Shown here one piece after another: positions 36,370 to 45,353 of a stretch of DNA of 64,000 nt. Below the pieces are notes generated by a model. That model was given only the letters and a program-made list of their open reading frames with translations, was not told the DNA's origin and did not search any database. Where the stretch lies: NCBI GenBank assembly GCA_943372995.1, contig CALSAQ010000004.1:225985-289984 (forward strand), in the 5' to 3' direction. The stretch's first letter is position 1, and each line of letters opens with the position of its first letter. This DNA is from CAJBVG01 sp943372995 (GTDB lineage: Bacteria > Bacteroidota > Bacteroidia > Sphingobacteriales > Sphingobacteriaceae). Made by a program: the position numbers and the translations under genes.

Positions 36370-37857
36370 ATGGAAAATACGAATAAGAAAATAGCAGTGG
36401 TGATTGGGGCAGGAATTGCTGGAATCGCCGCTGCTATTCGTCTTTCAGCCAAAGGCTATAAAGTTATTTGTTTAGAAGCAAATTCATTTCCTGGTGGGAA
36501 ATTATCAGAGATAAGTGGGGATGGTTTTCGTTTTGATGCTGGGCCATCTTTATTTACCATGCCTCATTATGTTGATGAACTATTTCGTCTGCATCGAAAA
36601 AATCCCAGTGATTATTTTAGGTATAAAAAATTAAATAATACAGGAATTTATTTTTATCCTGATGGGACCAAAATGATTGCTCATAGTGACCTAGATGCTT
36701 TTGCTGATGAATTAGAAAATAAACTAAATGTTCCAAAGAAAAATACTCAACGATTTTTCCATAAAAGCAAAAAGATATACGAAATCACTTATCATGTTTT
36801 TTTAGAAAGATCTATTCATCAACTTAAAACCTATTTGCGTTGGAAAACGATTATATCATTATTAAAGTTTAACCAAATTGATGCCTTCAGAACAATGCAT
36901 CAATCGAATGCTGAACTATTTAACGATCCTAGAGCACAACAATATTTCGATAGGTATGCAACCTATAATGGTTCTAACCCATATAGAGCCCCTGCAACAT
37001 TGCAAGTAATACCACATCTGGAACACGAATTTGGTGCATATCTCCCAGAAGGTGGAATGATATCTATTACTAATTCTTTGTTTGCTTTAGCAAAAGAGGT
37101 AGGAGTAGAATTTATTTTTAATACGAGAGTAACACAAATTACTCATGAGCATAGCAAGGTTACTGGTGTAAAAACAAATAACGAAAGTATAGCAACTATT
37201 AATTCGAATATTGTGATAAGCAATATGGATATGGTATATACCTATCAAAAATTATTACCTGATATTACAGCTCCAGAAAAACTTATCCATCAAGAAAAAT
37301 CCAGTTCAGCATTAATTTTTTATTGGGGCATAAAACAAAGTTTCCCTGAACTAGATGTACATAATTTTTTCTTCAGCAACAATTATCAAAAAGAGTTTGA
37401 CGCCATCGAAAATCATACAATTGATGATGATCCAACTGTATATGTAAATATTACTTCCAAACACATTCCTGCCGATGCACCAAATGGAATGGAAAATTGG
37501 TTTGTGATGATTAATGTGCCTCATCATGAAAATCAGAATTGGGACGATTTAATAGTAAAGGCGAGAAAGAATATTGTTAAAAAATTGTCGCACGCCTTAA
37601 AGGTCGATATAGAACTATTAATTGTATTTGAAGATTTTTTAGATCCTCTAAAAATCGAAAGTAGAACATCCTCGTATAAAGGGGCATTATATGGCAATAG
37701 TTCAAATAATAAATACGCAGCTTTTCTTCGACATTCAAATAAAAGTGCTAAATTGAAAGGTCTTCATTTCTGTGGGGGTAGCGTTCACCCTGGAGGAGGA
37801 ATACCATTAGTACTGCTCTCTGCAAAAATTGCAACCGAATCAATAAGATATGCTTAA
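36370..37857 (+). CDS. crtI: Phytoene desaturase-type carotenoid oxidoreductase
   Basis: A FAD-dependent desaturase that introduces double bonds into phytoene towards lycopene. The N-terminal dinucleotide fold is VVIGAGIAGIAAAIRLSAKG with LEANSFPGGKLSE and FRFDAGPSLF. The C-terminal signature is FCGGSVHPGGGIPLVLLSAK. The 495 residues are complete. The family also includes other desaturases and ketolases, but the neighbours (CruF-like, ispH, crtZ) support carotenoid synthesis. It overlaps the next gene by 8 bases. Phytoene synthase (crtB), which is often next to crtI in this phylum, is absent from the window. Confidence 0.93.
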   Translation: MENTNKKIAVVIGAGIAGIAAAIRLSAKGYKVICLEANSFPGGKLSEISGDGFRFDAGPSLFTMPHYVDELFRLHRKNPSDYFRYKKLNNTGIYFYPDGTKMIAHSDLDAFADELENKLNVPKKNTQRFFHKSKKIYEITYHVFLERSIHQLKTYLRWKTIISLLKFNQIDAFRTMHQSNAELFNDPRAQQYFDRYATYNGSNPYRAPATLQVIPHLEHEFGAYLPEGGMISITNSLFALAKEVGVEFIFNTRVTQITHEHSKVTGVKTNNESIATINSNIVISNMDMVYTYQKLLPDITAPEKLIHQEKSSSALIFYWGIKQSFPELDVHNFFFSNNYQKEFDAIENHTIDDDPTVYVNITSKHIPADAPNGMENWFVMINVPHHENQNWDDLIVKARKNIVKKLSHALKVDIELLIVFEDFLDPLKIESRTSSYKGALYGNSSNNKYAAFLRHSNKSAKLKGLHFCGGSVHPGGGIPLVLLSAKIATESIRYA

Positions 37858-38494
37858 AAGAATTATTTCCGAAAAGATTTACAGCTCCATTGCACTGATT
37901 ATTATTTTTCATGTTATCGGTTTCATAGGTTTTGCAAATGATCCTTTAGTTAACTTCTTCATGAAACTAGTACCATTTCATTTGTTACTTATGTGTACTA
38001 TCTTATTATGGAATAATCAATCGTGGAATAAACATTTTTATTTATTTGCAGCAACTATTTTTATCGGCTCCTTTCTCGTTGAGATGATTGGGACGAATAC
38101 AGGGTTGATTTTTGGAGAATATATTTATGGAGAAACTTTAGGGTTTAAACTCTGGAATACCCCATTGGTAATTGGAATCAATTGGTTGATTTTGGTATAC
38201 GGTATGGGAACTTTTTTGGCATACCTTACCATAAAAAATAAGCTACTGTCGGCTTTTATAGGTGCTACAGCACTAACTATACTCGACTTACTCATAGAGC
38301 CTATAGCCATTAAATTTGATTACTGGGCTTGGAAGCAAATTACAGTACCTGTGCAGAATTATGTAGCTTGGTGGATCCTTTCATTTATTTTTATATTGAT
38401 TTTCAACAGATTGCACTTTAATAAGCAAAACATTGTGGCCATAATTTTGTTGCTGGTTCAGTACTTGTTTTTTATACTCTTAAATCTATTATGA
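37850..38494 (+). CDS. Carotenoid biosynthesis membrane protein (CruF-like)
   Basis: A 214-residue integral membrane protein with six or seven helices. It matches the Caroten_synth (PF04240) pattern: FLVEMIGTNTGLIFGEYIYG, GFKLWNTPLVIGINW and LIEPIAIKFDYWAW. Family members include CruF, a 1,2-hydratase of acyclic carotenoid ends, and proteins of unclear activity in Bacteroidota. Because crtZ acts on beta-rings, this protein may instead have a cyclisation-related or other end-group role; the sequence alone does not decide. It overlaps crtI by 8 bases and ispH by 4 (ATGA), so all three are translationally coupled. Confidence 0.8.
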   Translation: MLKRIISEKIYSSIALIIIFHVIGFIGFANDPLVNFFMKLVPFHLLLMCTILLWNNQSWNKHFYLFAATIFIGSFLVEMIGTNTGLIFGEYIYGETLGFKLWNTPLVIGINWLILVYGMGTFLAYLTIKNKLLSAFIGATALTILDLLIEPIAIKFDYWAWKQITVPVQNYVAWWILSFIFILIFNRLHFNKQNIVAIILLLVQYLFFILLNLL

Positions 38495-39363
38495 TTACTT
38501 TTGGGAAAAATAAAGAAATGTTGAATTTAAAGGTAGAGATAGATCAACAATCGGGCTTTTGCTTTGGTGTAGTATATGCTATAGAGATGGCAGAAGAAAT
38601 ACTCGAAGAGCAAGGGTATTTATATTGCCTTGGTGATATTGTTCACAATGATGAAGAGGTAGAACGCCTTAAAGCTAAAGGTCTCCGTATTATTAATCAC
38701 GAAGATTTAAAAAATATAAATAACGAAAGGGTATTAATTCGTGCTCACGGAGAACCCCCTGAAACCTATAAAACTGCACTAGAAAATAATATTACTCTGA
38801 TGGATGCTTCTTGTCCAGTGGTATTAAAACTGCAAAACAGAGTGAAAAATTCATACGACGACCAAGAAAAAATATTCATATACGGTAAACACGGCCATGC
38901 TGAGGTTATTGGTTTGCAAGGGCAAACAAATAACGACGCAGTTGTTTTTCAAGACCTTTCGGAATTAGATGAAATGGAACTCCCTCAGAGTTTTACACTT
39001 TATAGCCAAACCACTAAGAGTACCGACAAATTTTATGCGATAAAAGATGAATTGCTTAAACGTGGTTACCAAGTGAAAGCAAATGATACCATTTGTCGCC
39101 AAGTGTCTAACCGCGACGATGAATTAAGGAATTTCGTAAAGAACTATGATAAGATTGTTTTTGTATCCGGAAGAAAGTCATCTAATGGAAAAATACTTTA
39201 TGATGTATGCCGACAAAACAATGTGAACACTTTTTTTGTTTCCTCTCCTGATGAACTTAGCCCATCGATGTTTGATGTGAATGATAAAGTGGGTATATGT
39301 GGAGCTACATCAACCCCAATGTGGTTGATGGAAAAAGTTAGAAACATGTTACTATCATATTAA
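38491..39363 (+). CDS. ispH: 4-hydroxy-3-methylbut-2-enyl diphosphate reductase
   Basis: IspH (LytB) is the last enzyme of the MEP pathway, yielding IPP and DMAPP. It is a [4Fe-4S] enzyme with three conserved cysteines: Cys24 in SGFCFGV, Cys108 in DASCPVV and Cys202 in DTICRQV. The catalytic GEPPETY and QTTKSTD segments are also present. 290 residues is the short Bacteroidota length. The ATGA overlap with the CruF-like gene supports the start at 38491, although an internal Met at residue 10 is possible. Its place inside a carotenoid operon couples precursor supply to pigment production. Confidence 0.96.
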   Translation: MITFGKNKEMLNLKVEIDQQSGFCFGVVYAIEMAEEILEEQGYLYCLGDIVHNDEEVERLKAKGLRIINHEDLKNINNERVLIRAHGEPPETYKTALENNITLMDASCPVVLKLQNRVKNSYDDQEKIFIYGKHGHAEVIGLQGQTNNDAVVFQDLSELDEMELPQSFTLYSQTTKSTDKFYAIKDELLKRGYQVKANDTICRQVSNRDDELRNFVKNYDKIVFVSGRKSSNGKILYDVCRQNNVNTFFVSSPDELSPSMFDVNDKVGICGATSTPMWLMEKVRNMLLSY

Positions 39364-39365
39364 AA

Positions 39366-39827
39366 ATGATTAATTTCTTTATTACACTTGCTACGTTTGC
39401 ATTTATGGAATTTGTGGCTTGGTTTGCGCACAAATACGTTATGCATGGTTTTCTATGGTATCTCCATAAAGACCATCATCAGGTAGAACCTGGCTTTTTT
39501 GAAAAAAACGATTCCTTCTTTTTAATTTTTGCCATTCCTTCAGCGTATTGTTTCATATCAGGAAGTATATATCAAGATTTCAGATTTTATATTGGATTAG
39601 GAATACTTCTATATGGTATTTGTTATTTCTTAGTACACGATGTAATTATTCATCAACGATTTAAATGGTTGCGTAATTGGGAAAACAGGTACGTTAGAGG
39701 AATACGAAGAGCTCATAAAATTCATCATAAACACCTAGGGAAAGAACATGGAGAAAATTTTGGGATGCTTATAGTGCCCATCAAATATTTTTTAGAACAA
39801 CAGAAAACAAAAAAATCAAATTTATAA
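39366..39827 (+). CDS. crtZ: Beta-carotene hydroxylase
   Basis: A di-iron fatty-acid-hydroxylase-type membrane enzyme that hydroxylates C3 of beta-ionone rings, turning beta-carotene into zeaxanthin. The four histidine clusters are present: AHKYVMHG, HKDHHQ, HDVIIHQRF and AHKIHHKH. At 153 residues the length is normal. It begins 2 bases after the ispH stop and is followed 4 bases later by the TonB receptor gene. A lycopene cyclase, needed to provide its substrate, is not recognised in the window. Confidence 0.93.
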   Translation: MINFFITLATFAFMEFVAWFAHKYVMHGFLWYLHKDHHQVEPGFFEKNDSFFLIFAIPSAYCFISGSIYQDFRFYIGLGILLYGICYFLVHDVIIHQRFKWLRNWENRYVRGIRRAHKIHHKHLGKEHGENFGMLIVPIKYFLEQQKTKKSNL

Positions 39828-39831
39828 TTTA

Positions 39832-42222
39832 ATGAGATTCTTTTCGATAAGTGTTAGACGAGTAACCCCATTATTTTTTTTCATTATTTTTTCATCATAT
39901 TTTGCCATTGCTCAAAATGGAGTGATTAGTGGTTCTGTAAGAAATGCTATAAATAATGAAGTATTACCATCGGTTACAGTAATTGTACAAGGAACCAATA
40001 TTGGAGTATTGACCGATTTTGATGGAAAATATACTATAGACAAATTGAAACCTGGCTTTTATAATCTCGAATTCAAATACATTGGTTATAAAAGTAAGGT
40101 CATCTATGAAATACAAGTGAGTAATTCTAAGCCTGCGATAATAGATGTTGGCTTGGAAGAAGAATCAAAAAGTATAGCTGAGGTAGAAGTAAAAGCGGCA
40201 GCATTCTATAAACCACAAGAAAGCCCAGTCTCTCTAAGAACAATTGGTGTTTCAGAAATAAAGAGAAACCCTGGCGGAAATAGAGATATCTCTAAAGTAA
40301 TTCAATCTTTACCTGGAGTAGCTTCTACGGTTACGTTTAGAAACGATATCATCATAAGAGGTGGAGCTCCAAATGAAAATAGATTTTATTTAGATGGGAT
40401 AGAAATTCCAAATATCAACCACTTCGCTACACAAGGATCAACAGGTGGTCCAGTAGGTTTAATAAATGTTGATTTTGTAAAAGAAGTGGATTTCTACTCT
40501 GGTGCTTTCCCTACAAACAGGGGCAATGCTTTAAGCTCAGTTTTCGATTTTAAATTTAAGGATGGCAGAACTGATAGAGTGGGAGCTTCGCTCACTTTGG
40601 GTTCTAGTGATTTGGCTACGGTTGTAGAAGGACCCATAGGTAAGAACACCACATTTATTGCATCTTATAGAAGATCATATTTACAATTTTTATTCAAAGC
40701 CTTAGAACTTTCTTTCCTTCCGGAGTATAATGATTTTCAGTTTAGGGTGAAAACCAAAATTGATGAAAAAAATGAAATTACTTTTATTGGATTAGGTGCA
40801 TTAGATGATTTTAGTTTGAATCTGGATGCAAATAAAACAGAAGATCAAAAGTATCAATTGCAGACGTTACCAGTTTTTGGTCAATCAAATTACACCATTG
40901 GTGCTAATTATAAAAGATATAGAGCAAATGGTTATTCTACTTTAGTTTTAAGCAGAAACTATTTAAATAACACTACAGAGAAATATACCGATAACGATAA
41001 AAATAAACCCATTATCTTAGATTATTCGTCGAAAGAAATTGAAAATAAAATTCGATTAGAGAATACTAATCTGTTGGATGGATTTAAATTAAACTATGGT
41101 GTAAACCTCGAAAGTTCAACTTATACAAATGATACTTATAACAATACTCCATTTGGTATTATTGATTATTCATCAGAATTGAATTTTTACAAATATGGAT
41201 TTTTTGCACAGGCGAGTAAAGGGTATCTGAAGGAACGACTACAATTGTCGATGGGATTAAGAATGGATGCGAATACATTTTCAACAAGCATGAGTAATCC
41301 ATTAGATCAGTTGTCGCCTCGCTTATCTGCATCTTATGCAATAACAGAAAAAATAAGTGTGAATTATAATGCTGGGATTTACTATCAGACACCAGCTTAT
41401 ACAGTGTTAGGGTATAGAAATACTAATGGCGATTTACTTAATAAGAATGTTAAATACATCAGTAATAAACAACATGTATTAGGCTTTGAATACAATACCT
41501 TATCGAACTTAAGATTTACCTTAGAAGGCTTCTATAAATTATATGGTAATTATCCAATGGTGGTTACTGATGGCGATACTATTCCGTTAGCAAACTTAGG
41601 TGCAGATTTTGGAGTAGTAGGAGATAGAGCTGTTGCTAAACTAACACAAGGCCGTAGTTATGGTTTGGAATTCCTTGCTCAACAAAAACTTCAAAAAGGA
41701 TTTTATGGAATAGTAGCACTTACCTTGGTGCGAAGTGAGTTTCAAGACAAAAACGAGAAATACATCCCTTCATCCTGGGATAACAGATACATTGTGAGCT
41801 TAACAGGTGGAAAGATATTTAAGAGAAATTGGGAAGTAGGAGCTAAATTGAGAATATCAGGAGGTGCTCCTTATACTCCTTTTGATCTTGATAAATCTTC
41901 TGAAATAGCTAATTACGACATTAATCCTAGAGGGTCATTGGATTATACAAGATTAAATACTCAACGTTTAGGCGATTTTTATCAGTTGGATGTGAGAGTA
42001 GATAAAAAATATAATTTTAAGAAGTTCAGTTTTAATATATTTTTGGATATCCAAAATCTTACAGGTTTCGTATATCAATTGCAACCTAATTTTTTATTGG
42101 ATAGAGATGCCAATGGTGATGCACAGATAGATCCTGCAGATCCATCAAAATATAAAACAAAATTAATAGATAATCCAATTGGAAATACTTTACCTTCTAT
42201 TGGATTAATACTTGAATGGTAA
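39832..42222 (+). CDS. TonB-dependent outer-membrane receptor
   Basis: A 796-residue outer-membrane transporter. It has a signal peptide (about 1-28, FFIIFSSYFAIAQNG), then a carboxypeptidase-regulatory-like domain (about 30-113: ISGSVRNAINNEVLPSVTVI). The plug follows (about 130-235: NRDISKVIQSLPGVAS, DIIIRGGAPNENRFYLDGIEI), then a 22-strand barrel ending in PSIGLILEW with the terminal aromatic residue. No SusD partner is adjacent, so a polysaccharide substrate is unlikely. Its location 1 bp before the hemH start and in the same run suggests a metal, siderophore or haem-related substrate. That is inference from context only. Confidence 0.9.
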   Translation: MRFFSISVRRVTPLFFFIIFSSYFAIAQNGVISGSVRNAINNEVLPSVTVIVQGTNIGVLTDFDGKYTIDKLKPGFYNLEFKYIGYKSKVIYEIQVSNSKPAIIDVGLEEESKSIAEVEVKAAAFYKPQESPVSLRTIGVSEIKRNPGGNRDISKVIQSLPGVASTVTFRNDIIIRGGAPNENRFYLDGIEIPNINHFATQGSTGGPVGLINVDFVKEVDFYSGAFPTNRGNALSSVFDFKFKDGRTDRVGASLTLGSSDLATVVEGPIGKNTTFIASYRRSYLQFLFKALELSFLPEYNDFQFRVKTKIDEKNEITFIGLGALDDFSLNLDANKTEDQKYQLQTLPVFGQSNYTIGANYKRYRANGYSTLVLSRNYLNNTTEKYTDNDKNKPIILDYSSKEIENKIRLENTNLLDGFKLNYGVNLESSTYTNDTYNNTPFGIIDYSSELNFYKYGFFAQASKGYLKERLQLSMGLRMDANTFSTSMSNPLDQLSPRLSASYAITEKISVNYNAGIYYQTPAYTVLGYRNTNGDLLNKNVKYISNKQHVLGFEYNTLSNLRFTLEGFYKLYGNYPMVVTDGDTIPLANLGADFGVVGDRAVAKLTQGRSYGLEFLAQQKLQKGFYGIVALTLVRSEFQDKNEKYIPSSWDNRYIVSLTGGKIFKRNWEVGAKLRISGGAPYTPFDLDKSSEIANYDINPRGSLDYTRLNTQRLGDFYQLDVRVDKKYNFKKFSFNIFLDIQNLTGFVYQLQPNFLLDRDANGDAQIDPADPSKYKTKLIDNPIGNTLPSIGLILEW

Positions 42223-42223
42223 C

Positions 42224-43243
42224 ATGAATCAGAAAAAGGGAATTTTATTGGTTAATCTTGGAACACCAGATAGTCCAAGTGTGTCGGATGTAAGAAAATA
42301 TCTTAGGGAGTTCTTGATGGATCCCAGAGTAATTGATATCAACCCTATTGGTAGATCTCTTTTAGTGAATGGAATTATTGCTCCTTTTAGAGGTCCTAAA
42401 TCTGCAAAATCATATCAAGCAATTTGGACAGATGAAGGCTCTCCTTTAATGGCGTATGGTCTCAAAACAAAAGAACTCTTACAACAGAAATTAGGAGATA
42501 GTTATCATGTAGATATTGCGATGAGATATCAAAGCCCATCTATAGAAAAGGTTTTAAATGATTTTTATGAAAGGAAAATATTCGATATAAAAGTAATACC
42601 ACTTTTCCCTCAATATGCTTCAGCTACTACAGGTTCAGTACACGAGAAGGTAATGAGTATAGTTAAGAATTGGCAAATTACTCCAAAAATCAATTTTGTA
42701 AATTCTTATTATAATCATCCTATCATGTTAGAAGCATTTGCCGAAATTGGCAAAACATTTATGAAAGAGGATTATGATCATGTTTTGTTTAGCTTTCATG
42801 GATTGCCTGTTCGTCAATTAGTAAAAGCCGACCCAAGTGCAGCACATTGTCAAAAAATAGAAAAGTGCTGTGAAACTATAAATGAAAACAATCAGTTTTG
42901 TTATTCTGCACAATGCTATCATACCGCGTACGGAATAGCAGATAAGTTAGGATTGACTAAAGACCAATATACCATTACATTTCAATCCAGATTAGGTAGA
43001 GATCCGTGGATACAACCTTATACCTCAAAAGTAATTGAAGAATTAGCTCATCAAGGGAAGAAAAAAATATTAGTATTCTGCCCAGCTTTTGTAGCCGATT
43101 GCTTAGAGACGATATTTGAAATTGCAGTTGAGTATCAAGAAGAATTCCATAGCTATGGAGGTGAGAAGGTTCAACTTGTACCTGGACTAAACGATCACCC
43201 TAAATGGATTGATGCTCTAGCCGATATTGCATTAGTAAATTAA
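42224..43243 (+). CDS. hemH: Ferrochelatase
   Basis: Inserts Fe2+ into protoporphyrin IX, the last step of haem synthesis. Motifs: GILLVNLGTPDSP at the N-terminus, PLFPQYASATTGS, the catalytic His in FSFHGLP, and CPAFVADCLETIFEI near the end. A cysteine-rich segment, CQKIEKCCETINENNQFC, is present. The frame opens at TTG 42212, but ATG 42224, one base after the receptor stop, is the likely start (339 residues). It overlaps waaA tail to tail by 4 bases (shared TTAA), so no terminator can lie between them. Confidence 0.95.
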   Translation: MNQKKGILLVNLGTPDSPSVSDVRKYLREFLMDPRVIDINPIGRSLLVNGIIAPFRGPKSAKSYQAIWTDEGSPLMAYGLKTKELLQQKLGDSYHVDIAMRYQSPSIEKVLNDFYERKIFDIKVIPLFPQYASATTGSVHEKVMSIVKNWQITPKINFVNSYYNHPIMLEAFAEIGKTFMKEDYDHVLFSFHGLPVRQLVKADPSAAHCQKIEKCCETINENNQFCYSAQCYHTAYGIADKLGLTKDQYTITFQSRLGRDPWIQPYTSKVIEELAHQGKKKILVFCPAFVADCLETIFEIAVEYQEEFHSYGGEKVQLVPGLNDHPKWIDALADIALVN

Positions 43244-44481
43244 GAGAGGTAGTGATTGACTTCTAAATATTGAACAATTTTTTGTGTAGCACCTTTGTTT
43301 TCTATCACAAATTGTTTTGATTTTGCACATATCTCCTCGTATTTACTTTCGTCATTTTCCATTTGATCGATATAGCTGATTAACTCTTTTGCAGTATTAA
43401 CTGGTTTTGCTACTCCAATTTCTATGAGTTGTTTAGCTTCTTCGAATTTGTAAAAATTAGGCCCAAAAAATAGAGGCTTGCCATAAGCAGCAGCTTCCAG
43501 AGTATTATGAATCCCAGCACCAAATCCACCACCAATGTAACAATAGGTCGCATATTGATATATACTACTTAGTAGCCCAATAGTATCTACTACTAAAATA
43601 TTTATGTTTTCAGGTAGAGTTTTGTTTTTGTATTCTGAATAGAATGCAAGATTTTTTGAGAAGATTTTTTTTAAGGAATCTAAATGTTCAGTATCTATTT
43701 CGTGTGGAACAATTATAAATTTCATATCAGAAAAATGTTCAACAATATTTACAAATAATTCTTCGTCTTTTAGCCACGAACTCCCAACTACAAACACTTT
43801 GTGATGTTTAACATATCCTTCAATGAGATCATCTGACTTAGGATTTAGCGAATTAGTATATACCCTGTCGAAGCGAGTGTCACCAGCTATAGTTTTTTTA
43901 TCAATTTGAATACGATTTAATAGCTCATCACTCTGTTTATTCTGAACAAAAAAATATTTAATACTTCTTAATATATTTCTTTGAAAGGAACCATAAGGTT
44001 TGAAAAATAATTGATTTTCTCTAAATATAGCTGAGATAATAAATAAAGGGATTTTACGCTTCTTTGCTTCGTTAATGTAATGATACCAGTATTCATACTT
44101 AGTAAAGAAAATTAAGCTAGGATTAATATGTGCGATGAATTCTTTGGCATTGTTTGCCGTATCTAAAGGGAGATAGTATACTTTTTCTGCCAATGCATAG
44201 TTTTTTCTTATTTCAAAACCCGATGGAGAGAAGAACGTAACAATGAGTTTATAGTCTGGATATTTTTGATGGATAGCTTCCAATACATTTCTTCCTTGTT
44301 CAAATTCTCCAAGAGAGGCGAAATGAAACCAAATTCTTTTTGCAGGAGATAAAGAATGTTTGAATAGTATTTTTTGTTCTTCACGGCCTTTAACCCATAA
44401 TCTTGCTTTCTTATTAAATAATGAAGCTATAAGAATAAAAAGATAATAGGAATATACTCCAGTTTGATATAAAATATACAT
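43240..44481 (-). CDS. waaA: 3-deoxy-D-manno-octulosonic-acid (Kdo) transferase
   Basis: Transfers Kdo from CMP-Kdo to lipid A at the inner membrane during LPS assembly. A single N-terminal anchor (TGVYSYYLFILIASLF) precedes a GT-B fold. The proposed catalytic base is Glu59 in FASLGEFEQG, and the C-terminal donor site is in GGGFGAGIHNTLEAAAYGKP. At 413 residues it is a normal length. Its ATG overlaps the stop of the upstream outer-membrane protein gene by one base (TAATG), so the two genes form an operon. Confidence 0.94.
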   Translation of the reverse strand: MYILYQTGVYSYYLFILIASLFNKKARLWVKGREEQKILFKHSLSPAKRIWFHFASLGEFEQGRNVLEAIHQKYPDYKLIVTFFSPSGFEIRKNYALAEKVYYLPLDTANNAKEFIAHINPSLIFFTKYEYWYHYINEAKKRKIPLFIISAIFRENQLFFKPYGSFQRNILRSIKYFFVQNKQSDELLNRIQIDKKTIAGDTRFDRVYTNSLNPKSDDLIEGYVKHHKVFVVGSSWLKDEELFVNIVEHFSDMKFIIVPHEIDTEHLDSLKKIFSKNLAFYSEYKNKTLPENINILVVDTIGLLSSIYQYATYCYIGGGFGAGIHNTLEAAAYGKPLFFGPNFYKFEEAKQLIEIGVAKPVNTAKELISYIDQMENDESKYEEICAKSKQFVIENKGATQKIVQYLEVNHYLS

Positions 44482-45254
44482 TATCGATAATAAAATTCTT
44501 TAGGCTCTCTTTTCGCAAGTGGTATAACAAGGCTAAATTTTATACCATTCAAATAATCTTTTCTCTTTTCATCTAATTTCCTTTGTTCAAAGAAATCCCA
44601 ATCACGTCTGCTTTCCGTAAAAGATTGACTAAAATCTAAGCCTACATTAAAGCAGTATCTTAGCTTGGGTTGCATATAGCTATAACCTATAAATTGGTGT
44701 ATAGAAAGCCCATTTGATAACCTGTCATATCCTTTTCTATATTCACCATTTAATGCAGGAACATTTTCTTCTAAAACTTCTATATGGATTTTGTGTTGAA
44801 GAAACCCTATGCCAGTTAAGACCATTATTCCGCTATTCTTATTTGAGCCAAAAACAGGAAATATCTTCCCAATATTGCCATAAAAACTAAAGCCTCTTTC
44901 AAACACCCTCACATCTCCATACCTACCTTCAGTAGAGATAAACTGTCCTCTATAGGTTTTTAAGCTATCTAGAATGTATTTTTCTTTTACATCGGCACCC
45001 GACAAATAATTTACTTCTACACCCCAGAGGTAATTTTTTAATGTTTTTCGTTGAAAACCAATGCCAAGGCTAATTGTATTTCCAAATCTAGTTTTCATAT
45101 CACCACCTGGAGCCAGAAAAGAATAATGAATCTCCATCATGGATACACTAGTAATGGTATCTTTTGATCTAGACATCTGAGCAGATGCGAAAGAGCTTGT
45201 TATCAGGATTAAAACAAAAAAAAGTATAGATAATGGGGTTTTATTTCTTTTCAT
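44481..45254 (-). CDS. Putative outer-membrane beta-barrel protein, unknown function
   Basis: A 257-residue exported protein: signal peptide (ILFFVLILITSSFASAQ, about 9-26), then alternating strands such as TRFGNTISLGIGFQ, FYGNIGKIFPVFG and FNVGLDFSQSF. It ends in a strand followed by a short charged tail (VIPLAKREPKEFYYR). The pattern suggests an 8-10-strand outer-membrane barrel. No named family is recognised. Coupling to waaA by a one-base overlap suggests an envelope-related role, such as sensing or stabilising LPS, but this is inference. Confidence 0.6.
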   Translation of the reverse strand: MKRNKTPLSILFFVLILITSSFASAQMSRSKDTITSVSMMEIHYSFLAPGGDMKTRFGNTISLGIGFQRKTLKNYLWGVEVNYLSGADVKEKYILDSLKTYRGQFISTEGRYGDVRVFERGFSFYGNIGKIFPVFGSNKNSGIMVLTGIGFLQHKIHIEVLEENVPALNGEYRKGYDRLSNGLSIHQFIGYSYMQPKLRYCFNVGLDFSQSFTESRRDWDFFEQRKLDEKRKDYLNGIKFSLVIPLAKREPKEFYYR

Positions 45255-45296
45255 ATCTCAAAAACTTCATAGGGGCTATAATATTGTCTTTTTGGT

Positions 45297-45304
45297 TATA
45301 TTTG
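45297..45304 (+). promoter_or_regulatory. Probable -7 promoter element of ugd
   Basis: TATATTTG fits TAnnTTTG, 49 bases before the ugd ATG, in the divergent gap. The -33 element is not clear. The gap is strongly AT-rich, so chance occurrence is possible. Confidence 0.35.
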
Positions 45305-45353
45305 CCCAAATAAAAATTATTCAATAATACAATAATTATTAATTATTTGGAGT

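Noticed and set aside
43240..43243. hemH/waaA tail-to-tail overlap as an unusual feature
   Set aside because: Four-base convergent overlaps (shared TTAA) are common in compact genomes.
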